Below, one piece after another: positions 18,198 through 26,799 of a stretch of DNA of 56,726 bases. A program made the translations under genes and the position numbers. The DNA comes from Alphaproteobacteria bacterium. Its GTDB lineage: Bacteria > Pseudomonadota > Alphaproteobacteria > JAUXUR01. Below the pieces are notes generated by a model, which did no database searches, was not told the DNA's origin, and saw only the letters and a list, made by a program, of their open reading frames with translations. Positions within the stretch are counted from its first letter, which is position 1. The number at the start of each line of letters is the position of its first letter. The stretch covers positions 1 through 56,726 of the forward strand of contig JAUXUR010000016.1 in NCBI GenBank assembly GCA_030680745.1, in the 5' to 3' direction.

Positions 18198-18866
18198 TTA
18201 AAAGTCTAAATTGACATAATGTCGAGAGGGTAATATGCCCGGCACGACTTCATGCAATAAAGGTCTAAAACTAGGACGTGATTTTATTTTAGCATACCAA
18301 TCCTTGGCTTCTGGGTGTTTATCCCAGGAAATATCTCCTAAATAATCAATTGACGAAAGATGAGAGGCTGCACAAATATCTGCCAAAGAAAAACGGTCAC
18401 CTGCAAGCCAATTGCGTCTTTCAACCAAATATGAAATATAGGCTAAATGATTATTTAAGTTGATGGCACCAGCTCGTAAAGCGCTCGATGAAGGTGCGCC
18501 ACGTCCATAATAAGCCTTAAAAGTTTTCTCTTCCAGCAGATTAACACTTACCTCATGATAAAATTTTTGATTGAACCAACCAACAAGACGTCTTACTTCT
18601 GCGCGTGTAATAGGATCCCGACCTAAAAGAGGTCGATCCGGATAGACTTCGTCTAAATATTCACAAATGGGGTTTACTTCAGCTATAACATCGCCTTCTG
18701 ATTCTACCAAAACAGGTAAATCGCCTGTGGGGTTTAAATTAATAAATTCGGCACGTCTTTCCCAAGGCTTTTCTAAGATAAGATCAAAGCTTAATGATTT
18801 TTCAGAAAGACATAATCTCACTTGGCGAGAGGCCGGTGATAGCCAATAATGATAAAGTTTACGCAT
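18198..18866 (-). CDS. Glutathione S-transferase family protein
   Basis: A 222-aa protein from ATG 18866, which follows AAAAGGAAAA; a longer frame to 18884 is less likely. The N-terminal thioredoxin-like domain has LYHYWLSPASRQVRLCLSEK, with the NPTGDLPVLV and E-cisPro region typical of glutathione binding. The C-terminal helical domain has the NWLAGDRFSLADICAASHLSSIDY signature. The substrate is unknown. It is cytoplasmic and stands alone, leftward. Confidence 0.9.
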   Translation of the reverse strand: MRKLYHYWLSPASRQVRLCLSEKSLSFDLILEKPWERRAEFINLNPTGDLPVLVESEGDVIAEVNPICEYLDEVYPDRPLLGRDPITRAEVRRLVGWFNQKFYHEVSVNLLEEKTFKAYYGRGAPSSSALRAGAINLNNHLAYISYLVERRNWLAGDRFSLADICAASHLSSIDYLGDISWDKHPEAKDWYAKIKSRPSFRPLLHEVVPGILPSRHYVNLDF

Positions 18867-19091
18867 TTTTCCTTTTTCGTTCAAATTAGGATTTTCGTTA
18901 TTACAATTTTACGGTAGACTTCTTTTGAATCTTTTTTAAGATCGATAAAAACATAAGGCATGCTATGTCATTAATATTAAATCATTCTATCAAATCAATG
19001 CATTTAATAAAAGAATCATTAACGTTTTTGTGTAGAAAATATGCAATGAGCCTTAAAATTGTGCTGAATCCTATTTTTGTGAGTTCTATAA

Positions 19092-19301
19092 ATGACTGAT
19101 ATTAATCCTAAATTGCTTGAAATTCTCGTTTGCCCTCAAACAAAAGGCAGACTTATTTATAATAAAGAACAACAAGAGCTTATTTCCCCTTTGGCTGAAT
19201 GTGCTTACCCTATTAAAGATGGCATTCCTATTATGCTTATTGATGAAGCAAGACATTTAACAGAAGATGAAATCTTAAAATATAAAAAGAAAACAAGTTA
19301 A
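19092..19301 (+). CDS. Trm112/UPF0434-family small protein
   Basis: A 69-aa protein with the start [14 protein letters not shown] and the ending [18 protein letters not shown], both typical of the Trm112-like family. In eukaryotes and archaea these activate SAM-dependent methylases; in bacteria the role is less clear. Only one Cys of the usual zinc-ribbon set remains (CPQ) plus one more (ECAYP). It has a plausible GTGAG ribosome-binding site and no close downstream partner. Confidence 0.85.
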   Translation: MTDINPKLLEILVCPQTKGRLIYNKEQQELISPLAECAYPIKDGIPIMLIDEARHLTEDEILKYKKKTS

Positions 19302-19371
19302 AAGAAACTTGTTGTTAAAAATGCCATTACATGTTAAAAAAAATACAAATTAACCTAAGTTAGAGTATATT

Positions 19372-19638
19372 ATGAACAAATTTTCTTTGCTTTTTTGCAT
19401 TTCTTTGTTTTTATCAGGCTGCTTTCATTACGAACCACAAATGTTTGGTGTCCCTCAAAGCATTTGGGTAACACTCAGCGAAGAAGAGCGCGTCCATGTC
19501 ATTGATGGCTACAATAGGAAAAAAGAGCTTGAAGAAGCTAACCGTCCAGCACGAGAAGCACTAGCAGCCACACAAAAATTATTAGAAAATCAAATGACGA
19601 TTAATAACAACAATATGAACAAAAAACATAAATACTAA
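19372..19638 (+). CDS. Small lipoprotein
   Basis: An 88-aa protein with a signal peptide ending in LSGC (lipobox, Cys17). The mature part (FHYEPQMFGVPQSIWVTLSEEERVHVIDGYNRKK) is short and polar, and the tail carries an Asn/Lys-rich end. I do not know a named family, though the PQSIWVTLSEEER stretch looks like proteins seen in other alphaproteobacteria. A diverged family B palindrome begins just after its stop. Confidence 0.7.
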   Translation: MNKFSLLFCISLFLSGCFHYEPQMFGVPQSIWVTLSEEERVHVIDGYNRKKELEEANRPAREALAATQKLLENQMTINNNNMNKKHKY

Positions 19639-19639
19639 T

Positions 19640-19680
19640 CTTTCGAGCCCTTTGGGTTTCACTGGTCTAGGGAATCAGTG
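19640..19680. repeat. Diverged family B hairpin, copy 4
   Basis: TTTCGAGCCCTTTGGG...CACTGGTCTAGGGAATCAG aligns with the reverse complement of the left half of the 14824 element (ATTCGAGCCCTTGGCTC...CATTGGTTCAGGGAAACAG). It starts directly after the stop codon of the lipoprotein gene. The pairing is imperfect. Confidence 0.6.
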
Positions 19681-19774
19681 GGTGTGTGTATTGAGAATTG
19701 AGGCGTGTCATAACCTTTGGATAATGATGTGACCGCGGAATGTAGAAGAATGGATACAATTTATTAAAATTTAT

Positions 19775-19920
19775 TAGACTTCTTTCGAAACTCGCTAATG
19801 TGAGGCGAATGATAGAAGGTTCGGCACAGAAGACCGTTCTGTATCCTTATATACATGAGGATCTGAGTACCGAAACAACACATCAATCGATCACAGTCGT
19901 AGAGTTTCGAAAGAAGTCTA
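19775..19920. repeat. Palindromic repeat, family A variant with 19-bp ends
   Basis: TAGACTTCTTTCGAAACTC at the left end is exactly complementary to the right end. The interior of about 110 bases includes GTATCCTTATATACATGAG, the core seen in the TATAGT elements. It lies in the 523-base gap between the lipoprotein and trcR. The rest of this gap (19921-20161) shows no recognisable feature. Confidence 0.85.
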
Positions 19921-20161
19921 TTATGGAGTCGATTTGTTAAGATCATAAAAATCTAACAACCTATATCATCATAAAAATTAATATAAATGAATTATTGCGT
20001 CGATCTTCTCTTTCATCGTGGTGTAAAATGCGCTACTCTATCTCGCTACAAGGCGGATTTTATGAAAAATAGTCTTGAAAATGCTATGAAGAATTGCAAA
20101 ATATAATTAAGAAAAGTATAGTGAAGACTCAACTTACCAATGCACGCTAAAGGAAAGACCG

Positions 20162-20698
20162 ATGACATATTTACTCATGCCCAAAGCAACAGCGGCTTGG
20201 CTTGTTGAACAGACAGCGTTGACTTTTGAGCAAATTGCAGCTTTTTGCAATTTACATTCTTTAGAGGTGCAGTCAATTGCTGATGGCGACATCATCATTC
20301 AAGGTGTTGATCCTGTTTCGTCAGGACAGCTTACCTGGGAAGAGATTGAACGTTGTGCAAAAGATCCAACGGCCAGATTAAAACGCATTGAAAAACAATC
20401 AGAATATATTCATGATCGCAAAAGAGGATCGCGTTATATCCCTATTTCAAAACGCGCTGACAAACCAAGTGCAATTGCATGGCTCATTAAAAACCATCCA
20501 GAATTAAACGATCATCAAATTATGCGTTTGTTGGGTACAACAAAAGCAACTATTTTGTCGATTCGCAATAGAACACATAAAGATATGCAAAATATTAAAT
20601 CTCAAAACCCCGTGCGCACAGGTCTTTGCACTGATGAAGGGTTGCGCGATGAATTAAATCTTTGTGCTAAAGGACCTATTATTGCCGAAGATATTTAA
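20162..20698 (+). CDS. trcR: DUF1013 / TrcR-like cell-cycle transcriptional regulator
   Basis: Cytoplasmic DNA-binding protein of 178 aa, matching the alphaproteobacteria-specific DUF1013 family. Segments such as MPKATAAWLVEQTALTFEQIA, DPTARLKRIEKQ, RKRGSRYIPISKRADKPSAI and HQIMRLLGTTKATI are highly characteristic. Family members (GapR partner/TrcR) are cell-cycle transcription factors. An AAAGGAA ribosome-binding site precedes the ATG. It is followed within 2 bases by a palindromic element and then a classical terminator. Together with rcdA it points to a CtrA-type cell-cycle network. Confidence 0.85.
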   Translation: MTYLLMPKATAAWLVEQTALTFEQIAAFCNLHSLEVQSIADGDIIIQGVDPVSSGQLTWEEIERCAKDPTARLKRIEKQSEYIHDRKRGSRYIPISKRADKPSAIAWLIKNHPELNDHQIMRLLGTTKATILSIRNRTHKDMQNIKSQNPVRTGLCTDEGLRDELNLCAKGPIIAEDI

Positions 20699-20700
20699 AC

Positions 20701-20807
20701 TATAGTATTTTCTATTTTGATTAATAGAGCGTCATTCGTTTCTTATGTAGGAAGAGACTACACTTCGTGCCTCATTCCTTCTCTTAATCAAAAGCGAAAA
20801 CACTATA
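20701..20807. repeat. Palindromic element family A, copy A1 (TATAGT/ACTATA)
   Basis: A 107-bp element with ends TATAGTATTTTC and its complement. The arms (..TTGATTAATAGAG and CTCTTAATCAAAA..) pair over about 27 bases. The core contains CTTATGTAG...GACTACACTTCG. It begins 2 bases after the stop of trcR. Confidence 0.9.
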
Positions 20808-20833
20808 GATCTCTAATGAACCGAGTTATATTT

Positions 20834-20857
20834 AAGGAGGTTTTGCCTCCTTTTTAC
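20834..20857 (+). terminator. Rho-independent terminator of trcR
   Basis: AAGGAGG and CCTCCTT pair across a five-base loop (TTTTG), followed by TTT. It lies 136 bases after trcR and just before element A2. Confidence 0.85.
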
Positions 20858-20859
20858 GT

Positions 20860-20963
20860 TATAGTGATTTAACTTTATGATCAGACAAGGAACTGCGAGT
20901 GATGTGTATTCTTATACATGAGCAAGGCGTGACGATGTATCATCGTGAAGTTAAATCACTATA
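20860..20963. repeat. Palindromic element family A, copy A2
   Basis: A 104-bp element with TATAGTGATTTAACTT at one end and its near-exact complement at the other. The core TGTATTCTTATACATGAGCAAGG is in the opposite orientation to A1 on this strand. It ends 26 bases before the hslO start. Confidence 0.9.
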
Positions 20964-20989
20964 CTATTGTTTACATTGAAGCTTAACAC

Positions 20990-21868
20990 ATGAACCTATA
21001 CAACAAAGTTATTCCATTTCAGCTTGAAAAATTGCCTATTCGTGGTCGTATTCTTGTATTAGAAGAGGTAGTCGATACGATTATCCATAAACATGATTAC
21101 CCGGATCTTGTTGGTCATCTTTTAGCTGAAGCGATTCTTTTTGGGTCTTTGATGAGCGCTGCTCTTAAGCATGATGGTATTTTTACGCTTCAAACAAGAA
21201 CGGATGGTCCTATTAATCTGCTTGTTGCTGATGTAACTGAAAATGGCGTTGCACGAGGTTACGCAGAATTTGATAAAGAAAAAATTGAAGCTTTAACACA
21301 ATCCAAGCAAATAATTTCTATGCCACGTTTGTTGGGGAACGGTCAATTGGCTTTAACGCTTGATCAAAGTGATCTAAAAGATCGTTATCAAGGGTTTGTT
21401 GCATTGACTGGCGCAACATTTGCTGAATCATTACAACATTATTTCACCCAATCAGAGCAATTAAAAACAGCATTATTTTTTGCAACACAAAAAAAAGAAA
21501 ATAAATGGCGCGCAGCAGGTATTTTTTTGCAGCTTATGCCACAATTAGATGATGAAACAGAAGAACAAAAAAGTGAACATTGGCTAACAGCCGTAAGTTT
21601 GTTGAGTACTCTTAAAAAATCAGAGATTTTATCCGATACGTTGACACCACACGATGTATTATTTCGCTTGTTTCATGAACATGACATTAAAGTTTTTGAA
21701 CCAAAACAAATTAAGGCTGGTTGCAGATGCAGCCGTAGGCGTATTTTTGATATTTTAAACAATATGACTGAACAAGATCGACAAGATCTTGTTGAAAATT
21801 TATATATTTCAGTGACGTGTCAATTTTGTAATGAGCATTATGAATTTACGTTAGACCAATTTATATAG
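20990..21868 (+). CDS. hslO: Hsp33 redox-activated chaperone
   Basis: Cytoplasmic holdase of 292 aa that turns on under oxidative and heat stress. The four zinc-binding Cys are at 245 and 247 (CRC) and 277 and 280 (CQFC), the standard C-x-C...C-x2-C switch. The N-terminal domain has the usual LLAEAILFGSLMSA and LQTRTDGPINLLVADV. A family A palindrome ends 26 bases before its start, and another begins inside its last codon so that the stop TAG is part of the element. There is no obvious strong ribosome-binding site. Confidence 0.94.
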   Translation: MNLYNKVIPFQLEKLPIRGRILVLEEVVDTIIHKHDYPDLVGHLLAEAILFGSLMSAALKHDGIFTLQTRTDGPINLLVADVTENGVARGYAEFDKEKIEALTQSKQIISMPRLLGNGQLALTLDQSDLKDRYQGFVALTGATFAESLQHYFTQSEQLKTALFFATQKKENKWRAAGIFLQLMPQLDDETEEQKSEHWLTAVSLLSTLKKSEILSDTLTPHDVLFRLFHEHDIKVFEPKQIKAGCRCSRRRIFDILNNMTEQDRQDLVENLYISVTCQFCNEHYEFTLDQFI

Positions 21869-21970
21869 TGTTTTCCATTTTGGTTAATAGAGCGTCATTC
21901 GTCGCTCATGTAGGAAGAGACTACACTTCGTTCCTCATTCCTTCTCTTAACCAAAAGCGAAAGCACTATA
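21864..21970. repeat. Palindromic element family A, copy A3, overlapping the hslO stop
   Basis: A 107-bp element with near-identical sequence to A1 (TATAGTGTTTTC...GAAAGCACTATA). Its first bases TATAG include the hslO TAG stop at 21866-21868. It is followed directly by A4, sharing the junction CACTATAGTG. Confidence 0.92.
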
Positions 21971-22074
21971 GTGAAATAACTTCAAATTGATACATCGTCA
22001 TTCCTTCCTCATGTAGGAAGAGACTACACATCGCGCGTCATTTCTTGTCTGAATTTAAAGTTATTTTATTATAT
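21967..22074. repeat. Palindromic element family A, copy A4
   Basis: It starts TATAGTGAAATAACTTCAAATT and ends with a decayed complement (TTTAAAGTTATTTTATTATA). The core CTCATGTAGGAAGAGACTACAC is identical to that of A3. The arms match the copy at 40445-40551. It overlaps A3 by four bases. Confidence 0.88.
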
Positions 22075-22192
22075 ATCATAATTCCCCATCCTTTAATCCT
22101 AATCATTATTATTTAAGTGCGAAAAAACCTTATTTCATTTCATCAATAAAAAACCTATTATAACGTGAGCGCTAAAAAATAAAGGGTTGAAA

Positions 22193-22504
22193 ATGAAAAA
22201 CATAAAAAAACTCGTTTTAAAAATTTTTGTACTTACGTTCATTTTTTTGCCTAATATTCAAGCAAATGCCTTGGTCATCATAGATGAACCAATTCATAAT
22301 CCAAGATGTTTTGATCCTTTTTTTCAAGCTGAACATCCAGCTATTTGCTATCATTATGATCCTTATTATCGGTTTTGGGTAAGTGAAGAATGGTATCATC
22401 GTAATCACCATCGTCATTACAGGGGTTTGCCCATTCATCATTTTGGACCTTTTCACGGAGAGAAGCATCGTCGTCACCATGGTCGCCATCATCGTGGTGA
22501 TTAG
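22193..22504 (+). CDS. Small secreted histidine/arginine-rich protein
   Basis: A 103-aa protein from ATG 22193 with AAAGGG before it (a TTG two codons earlier is less likely). An N-terminal signal peptide (about residues 1-26, ...LPNIQANA) is followed by a short linker. The rest is extremely rich in His, Arg and Tyr, for example HRNHHRHYRG and HRRHHGRHHRGD. Such clusters often bind Ni, Cu or Zn; here that is inference. It lies 23 bases before the RND adaptor and is probably in the same transcript. No family recognised. Confidence 0.6.
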   Translation: MKNIKKLVLKIFVLTFIFLPNIQANALVIIDEPIHNPRCFDPFFQAEHPAICYHYDPYYRFWVSEEWYHRNHHRHYRGLPIHHFGPFHGEKHRRHHGRHHRGD

Positions 22505-22527
22505 AATGTTGTAAGGATACAATAACA

Positions 22528-23691
22528 GTGAAGTGGTTTTTAGTTGTACTAAGTATTATTTTTTTATATGGGGAAGTAGGCAATCTTAATGCTAAAAAAC
22601 CAAATGAAACTGATAAAAAAGAACAAAAGCCACTTGTTGTTTGTGAAAAAATTTCAAAAGGAAATCTTCCCGTTTATATTAAAGCCTTAGGCAACGTTAC
22701 TTCACAAGCATCTGTTCTTATTAAGCCTCAAATAAATGGTATTTTAACTCAAATTCATTTTAATGACGGACAAGATGTAAAAAAAAATCAATTACTTGCT
22801 GAAATTGATGCGCGTCCTTTTGAAGCACAATTAAAGCAATATGAAGGTCAATATGAACGTGATAAAGCGTTGCTTGAAAATGCGCGATTAGATCTAGAGC
22901 GTTATAAGGATCTTAATACAAAAGATTCTATTTCAAAGCAAATACTTGATACACAAATAGCGCTTGTGAAGCAATATGTTGGTATTGTTAAGTCTGATCA
23001 GGGTTTGATTGATACAGTACGTGTTAATTTAAATTATTGTAAAATTAAATCACCTATTGAAGGTAAAATAGGGATTCGGCTTGTTGATCCAGGTAATTTT
23101 GTTCAAGTTTCAGATGTAGCTGGCATTGCTCTTGTGAATGCAACAAACATGGTGCGTGTGTATTTTACGATTCCCGAGGATGAGATTCCACGATTTCAAA
23201 AAAAAACAAATCAAAGTGAACCCTTAATTGTTGAAGCCTATGACCGTTGGCACAATAATTTGTTGAAAAAAGGTGTTGTTGAAACAATCGACAATCAAAT
23301 TGATGTAACAACAGGTACGATTAAAATAAAAAGTATTTTTGAAAACAACGATAATATTCTTTTTCCAAATCAGTTTGTAAATATTCATTTGCTCATTGAT
23401 GAACATAAAGATGTTTTGTTAGCGCCAACACGCGCTATTCAATTGGGCTCAAAAGGAAATTATGTTTACGTATTGAATGATAATCAAACAATATCCCTTA
23501 AGATGGTTGAAATTTTAGGACAATATCAAAATAACAGCGCCATAAAAGGTGATTTAAGTGAAAATCAATCTGTTGTTGTGGAAGGCGGGGATAAATTAAA
23601 AGAAGGAATGGAGGTAACATTATCGGGGGACGAACAAAAAGATCCATCATCGAAACCCAAAAAAGATAAAAAGAAAGATAAAAAAGTTTAA
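22528..23691 (+). CDS. RND efflux periplasmic adaptor (MdtA-like)
   Basis: A 387-aa membrane-fusion protein linking the inner-membrane pump to the outer-membrane channel. The signal sequence lies at about 1-22. Then come the barrel-sandwich motif GNVTSQASVLIKPQINGILTQIHFNDGQDV, the alpha-hairpin (about 95-165), and SPIEGKIGIRLVDPGNFVQ as the closing half of the lipoyl-like domain. The C-terminal tail is Lys-rich (KPKKDKKKDKK). The GTG start follows AAGGA. Its stop TAA overlaps the next ATG by one base (TAATG), so translation is coupled. Confidence 0.93.
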   Translation: MKWFLVVLSIIFLYGEVGNLNAKKPNETDKKEQKPLVVCEKISKGNLPVYIKALGNVTSQASVLIKPQINGILTQIHFNDGQDVKKNQLLAEIDARPFEAQLKQYEGQYERDKALLENARLDLERYKDLNTKDSISKQILDTQIALVKQYVGIVKSDQGLIDTVRVNLNYCKIKSPIEGKIGIRLVDPGNFVQVSDVAGIALVNATNMVRVYFTIPEDEIPRFQKKTNQSEPLIVEAYDRWHNNLLKKGVVETIDNQIDVTTGTIKIKSIFENNDNILFPNQFVNIHLLIDEHKDVLLAPTRAIQLGSKGNYVYVLNDNQTISLKMVEILGQYQNNSAIKGDLSENQSVVVEGGDKLKEGMEVTLSGDEQKDPSSKPKKDKKKDKKV

Positions 23692-26600
23692 TGAATATCT
23701 CTCAACCTTTTATTTTACGCCCTATAGCAACATCATTAATGATGGTGGCACTTCTGTTTTTCGGCATTCTAACCTATAAAATGTTACCTGTTTCAGCGTT
23801 GCCTGAAGTGAATTATCCAACGATTCGTGTGTCCACTTTTTATCCCGGTGCAAGTCCTGACGTAATGGCATCTTTGGTAACAGCACCTCTTGAACGTCAA
23901 TTTGGCCAAATGATGGGCCTATCGCAAATGACATCTAGTAGTGCGATGGGTTGTTCGATCATCACGCTAAAATTTGGACTTTCAATGAATTTAGATGTTG
24001 CTGAACAAGAAGTTCAAGCAGCCATAAACGTCGCTTCAAGTTATTTACCCAATGATTTACCGAATCCGCCTATTTATAATAAAGTGAATCCAGCTGACAC
24101 ACCTATTTTGACACTTGCCATCAGTTCAGAGACAATGTCTTTACCGAAAATTGAGGATCTCGTTGATACGCGTTTTTCTCAAAAATTAGCACAAATATCA
24201 GGTGTTGGGCTTGTAAGCATTAGCGGTGGCCAAAAACCAGCTATTCGGATTCAGGTTAATCCTATTACGCTTTCAGCTTACGGATTAACGCTTGAGATGT
24301 TAAGAAATGCGTTAGTCGCGTCAAGTGTCAGTCAACCAAAAGGTACTTTTGAAGGATTGCATCAATCCTTTGTTATTAATGCTAATGATCAATTATTATC
24401 TGCAGAAGATTTTAAAACCCAAATTATTAGTTACAATAATGGGGCGCCAATTCGGCTTTCTGATGTGGCAGAAGTTATTGAGCTTACAGAAGATGTAAGA
24501 CTTGCTGCATGGATGAACGAAAATCCTTCTATTATTGTCAATATTCAACGTCAACCTGGTGCTAATGTAATTGAAGTTGTTGATCGTATTAAAGAATTAT
24601 TACCCAATTTAACGGCATCACTACCTGCAAGCATTGATGTTAAAATATTAGCCGATCGTACCATTTCGATTCGCGCTTCTGTTGAAGAAGCAGAATTTGA
24701 TCTTCTGATTGCCATTTCTTTAGTCGTTTTATTAATATTTTTGTTCTTAGGCAGTTTTACAGCAACCATTATTCCGAGTATTGCTGTTCCTTTATCCCTT
24801 ATTGGTACTTTTAGTGCTATGTATTTATTGGGATTTAGTATTAATAATCTGACTTTAATGGCATTAACGATTGCAACGGGTTTTGTTGTCGATGACGCGA
24901 TTGTGATGATTGAAAACATTGCGCGTTATATCGAGGATGGACATAAACCATTACAAGCGGCCTTAAAAGGATCAAGACAAATTGGTTTTACAATTATTTC
25001 CTTAACAATTTCATTGATTGCGACGCTTATTCCATTATTGTTTATGGGCGATATTGTGGGGAGACTTTTCCGCGAATTTGCGATGACTTTATCTATTACA
25101 ATTCTACTTTCTGCTTTTATTTCCTTAACACTAACACCCATGATGTGTGCTAAGTTTTTAAAAGAACGCAAACATCGTAAAATGAATAAATTTGAAAAAA
25201 AGACGAATGATTTTATTCATAAAATTATTTACTATTATGGCATTAGTCTTCGTAAAGTTTTAGCATATCAACCATTTATATTAATTACTTTTTTAATGAC
25301 GATGGCGCTTTCTTTATATCTTTTTTATATTATCCCTAAAGGTTTTTTTCCTATCCAAGATACGGGGATAATTCAAGCTGTTTCAGAAGCACCACAATCA
25401 ATCTCGTTTAACGCGATGGCAGAGCGTCAGCAAACTTTAGCTAAAACGATTCTTGAAGATCCTGACGTTGAAAATTTATCTTCTTTTATAGGTGTGGATG
25501 GTAATAATACGACTTTGAATTCTGGTCGAATTCTTATTAATCTTAAGCCAATTGAAGATCGAGAAGCGCGTGTTGTTGAAATTATTGATCGCATTGAAAA
25601 GAATGTCGAGAAAGTTACGGGTGTAAACCTTTTTTTACAAGCTGTTCAGGATTTTAATGTTGATGATCGCATTAGTCGAACTCAATATCAGTTTAGTTTG
25701 AATGGTCCTGATGAAAAAGAAGTTGAGCATTGGTCGAATGAATTGATGCATTATCTTCAAAAAGACGGAAGATTAGACGATTTGGCTACAGATCATCAAA
25801 ACAAGGGTTTTAAGACGCTGATAACCATTGATAGAGATTCGGCATCGCGTTTAGGCATTACGCCACTTCAAATAGACAATGCATTATATAGCGCTTTTGG
25901 TCAGCGGCAAATTATGACACTTTACACTCAAGTCAATCAATATCACGTGATCTTAGAAGTCGCGCCAAAATTTCAACATATTCAACATGCCCTTGATTTT
26001 ATTTATCTTAATAATACCGACGGGAAACCTGTACCTCTTTCATCTATAACAAAAGTATCGACGACAAACGGACCATTGCTGATTAACCGTCAAAGCCAAT
26101 TTCCTGTGATTCTTATTTCATTCAATCTTAAAGCGGGTGGGTCATTAGGAGATGCTATTGATATTATTGATAAAGCAAAAGAAGATTTACAAATACCTGA
26201 TACTATTCGCACGCAATTTGAAGGTGCCGCAAAAGTTTTTCAAAGCTCCCTTGCTAATGAATTTTGGTTGGTATTGGCCGCTATTTTTGTGATTTATATC
26301 GTGTTGGGTATTTTGTATGAAAGTTATATTCATCCTATTACAATTTTATCGACGTTGCCTTCTGCGGGCGTAGGTGCCTTATGTGCTTTATTTATAACCG
26401 ACAATGATTTAAGCGTTATTGCTTTGATCGGTATTATCTTATTAATTGGGATCGTGAAAAAAAACGCTATTATGATGATTGATTTTGCGCTTGATTTAGA
26501 ACGCACCCAAAATAAAGCACCTATAGATGCTATTTATGAAGCAGCACTTCTTCGTTTTAGACCGATTTTAATGACAACATTGGCTGCCCTTTTTGGTGCT

Positions 26601-26798
26601 GTGCCACTTGCATTAAGTTCTGGTATGGGTGCTGAATTGCGGCAACCTTTGGGTATCACGATTATTGGAGGTCTTATTTTAAGCCAAATTTTAACGCTGT
26701 ATTCAATACCTGTTATCTATTTATTTTTTGATTCAGTTGCACGAAAAATAAAAAAGGTATCGAAATCAAAGCAAAAAAAACCGCAATATCAAGGTTAA
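23691..26798 (+). CDS. RND inner-membrane efflux pump subunit 1 (MdtB-like)
   Basis: A 1035-aa proton-driven RND transporter with 12 membrane helices and two large periplasmic loops. The start NISQPFILRPIATSLMMVALLFFG and the helix-4 motif GFVVDDAIVMIENI (Asp-Asp in TM4) are the usual proton-relay signature. GIVKKNAIMMIDFA is in TM10. Overlaps the adaptor gene by one base, and its neighbour is a same-length paralogue 1 base after its stop. This layout of adaptor and two pumps matches the MdtABC heteromultimer. The substrates (bile salts, metals, drugs) cannot be read from sequence. Confidence 0.94.
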   Translation: MNISQPFILRPIATSLMMVALLFFGILTYKMLPVSALPEVNYPTIRVSTFYPGASPDVMASLVTAPLERQFGQMMGLSQMTSSSAMGCSIITLKFGLSMNLDVAEQEVQAAINVASSYLPNDLPNPPIYNKVNPADTPILTLAISSETMSLPKIEDLVDTRFSQKLAQISGVGLVSISGGQKPAIRIQVNPITLSAYGLTLEMLRNALVASSVSQPKGTFEGLHQSFVINANDQLLSAEDFKTQIISYNNGAPIRLSDVAEVIELTEDVRLAAWMNENPSIIVNIQRQPGANVIEVVDRIKELLPNLTASLPASIDVKILADRTISIRASVEEAEFDLLIAISLVVLLIFLFLGSFTATIIPSIAVPLSLIGTFSAMYLLGFSINNLTLMALTIATGFVVDDAIVMIENIARYIEDGHKPLQAALKGSRQIGFTIISLTISLIATLIPLLFMGDIVGRLFREFAMTLSITILLSAFISLTLTPMMCAKFLKERKHRKMNKFEKKTNDFIHKIIYYYGISLRKVLAYQPFILITFLMTMALSLYLFYIIPKGFFPIQDTGIIQAVSEAPQSISFNAMAERQQTLAKTILEDPDVENLSSFIGVDGNNTTLNSGRILINLKPIEDREARVVEIIDRIEKNVEKVTGVNLFLQAVQDFNVDDRISRTQYQFSLNGPDEKEVEHWSNELMHYLQKDGRLDDLATDHQNKGFKTLITIDRDSASRLGITPLQIDNALYSAFGQRQIMTLYTQVNQYHVILEVAPKFQHIQHALDFIYLNNTDGKPVPLSSITKVSTTNGPLLINRQSQFPVILISFNLKAGGSLGDAIDIIDKAKEDLQIPDTIRTQFEGAAKVFQSSLANEFWLVLAAIFVIYIVLGILYESYIHPITILSTLPSAGVGALCALFITDNDLSVIALIGIILLIGIVKKNAIMMIDFALDLERTQNKAPIDAIYEAALLRFRPILMTTLAALFGAVPLALSSGMGAELRQPLGITIIGGLILSQILTLYSIPVIYLFFDSVARKIKKVSKSKQKKPQYQG

Positions 26799-26799
26799 A

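Noticed and set aside
19640-22074. CRISPR array in the repeat-rich stretch
   Set aside because: Copies are self-palindromic, of about 105 bp, widely spaced and in both orientations; there are no uniform short repeats, no equal-length spacers and no cas genes.
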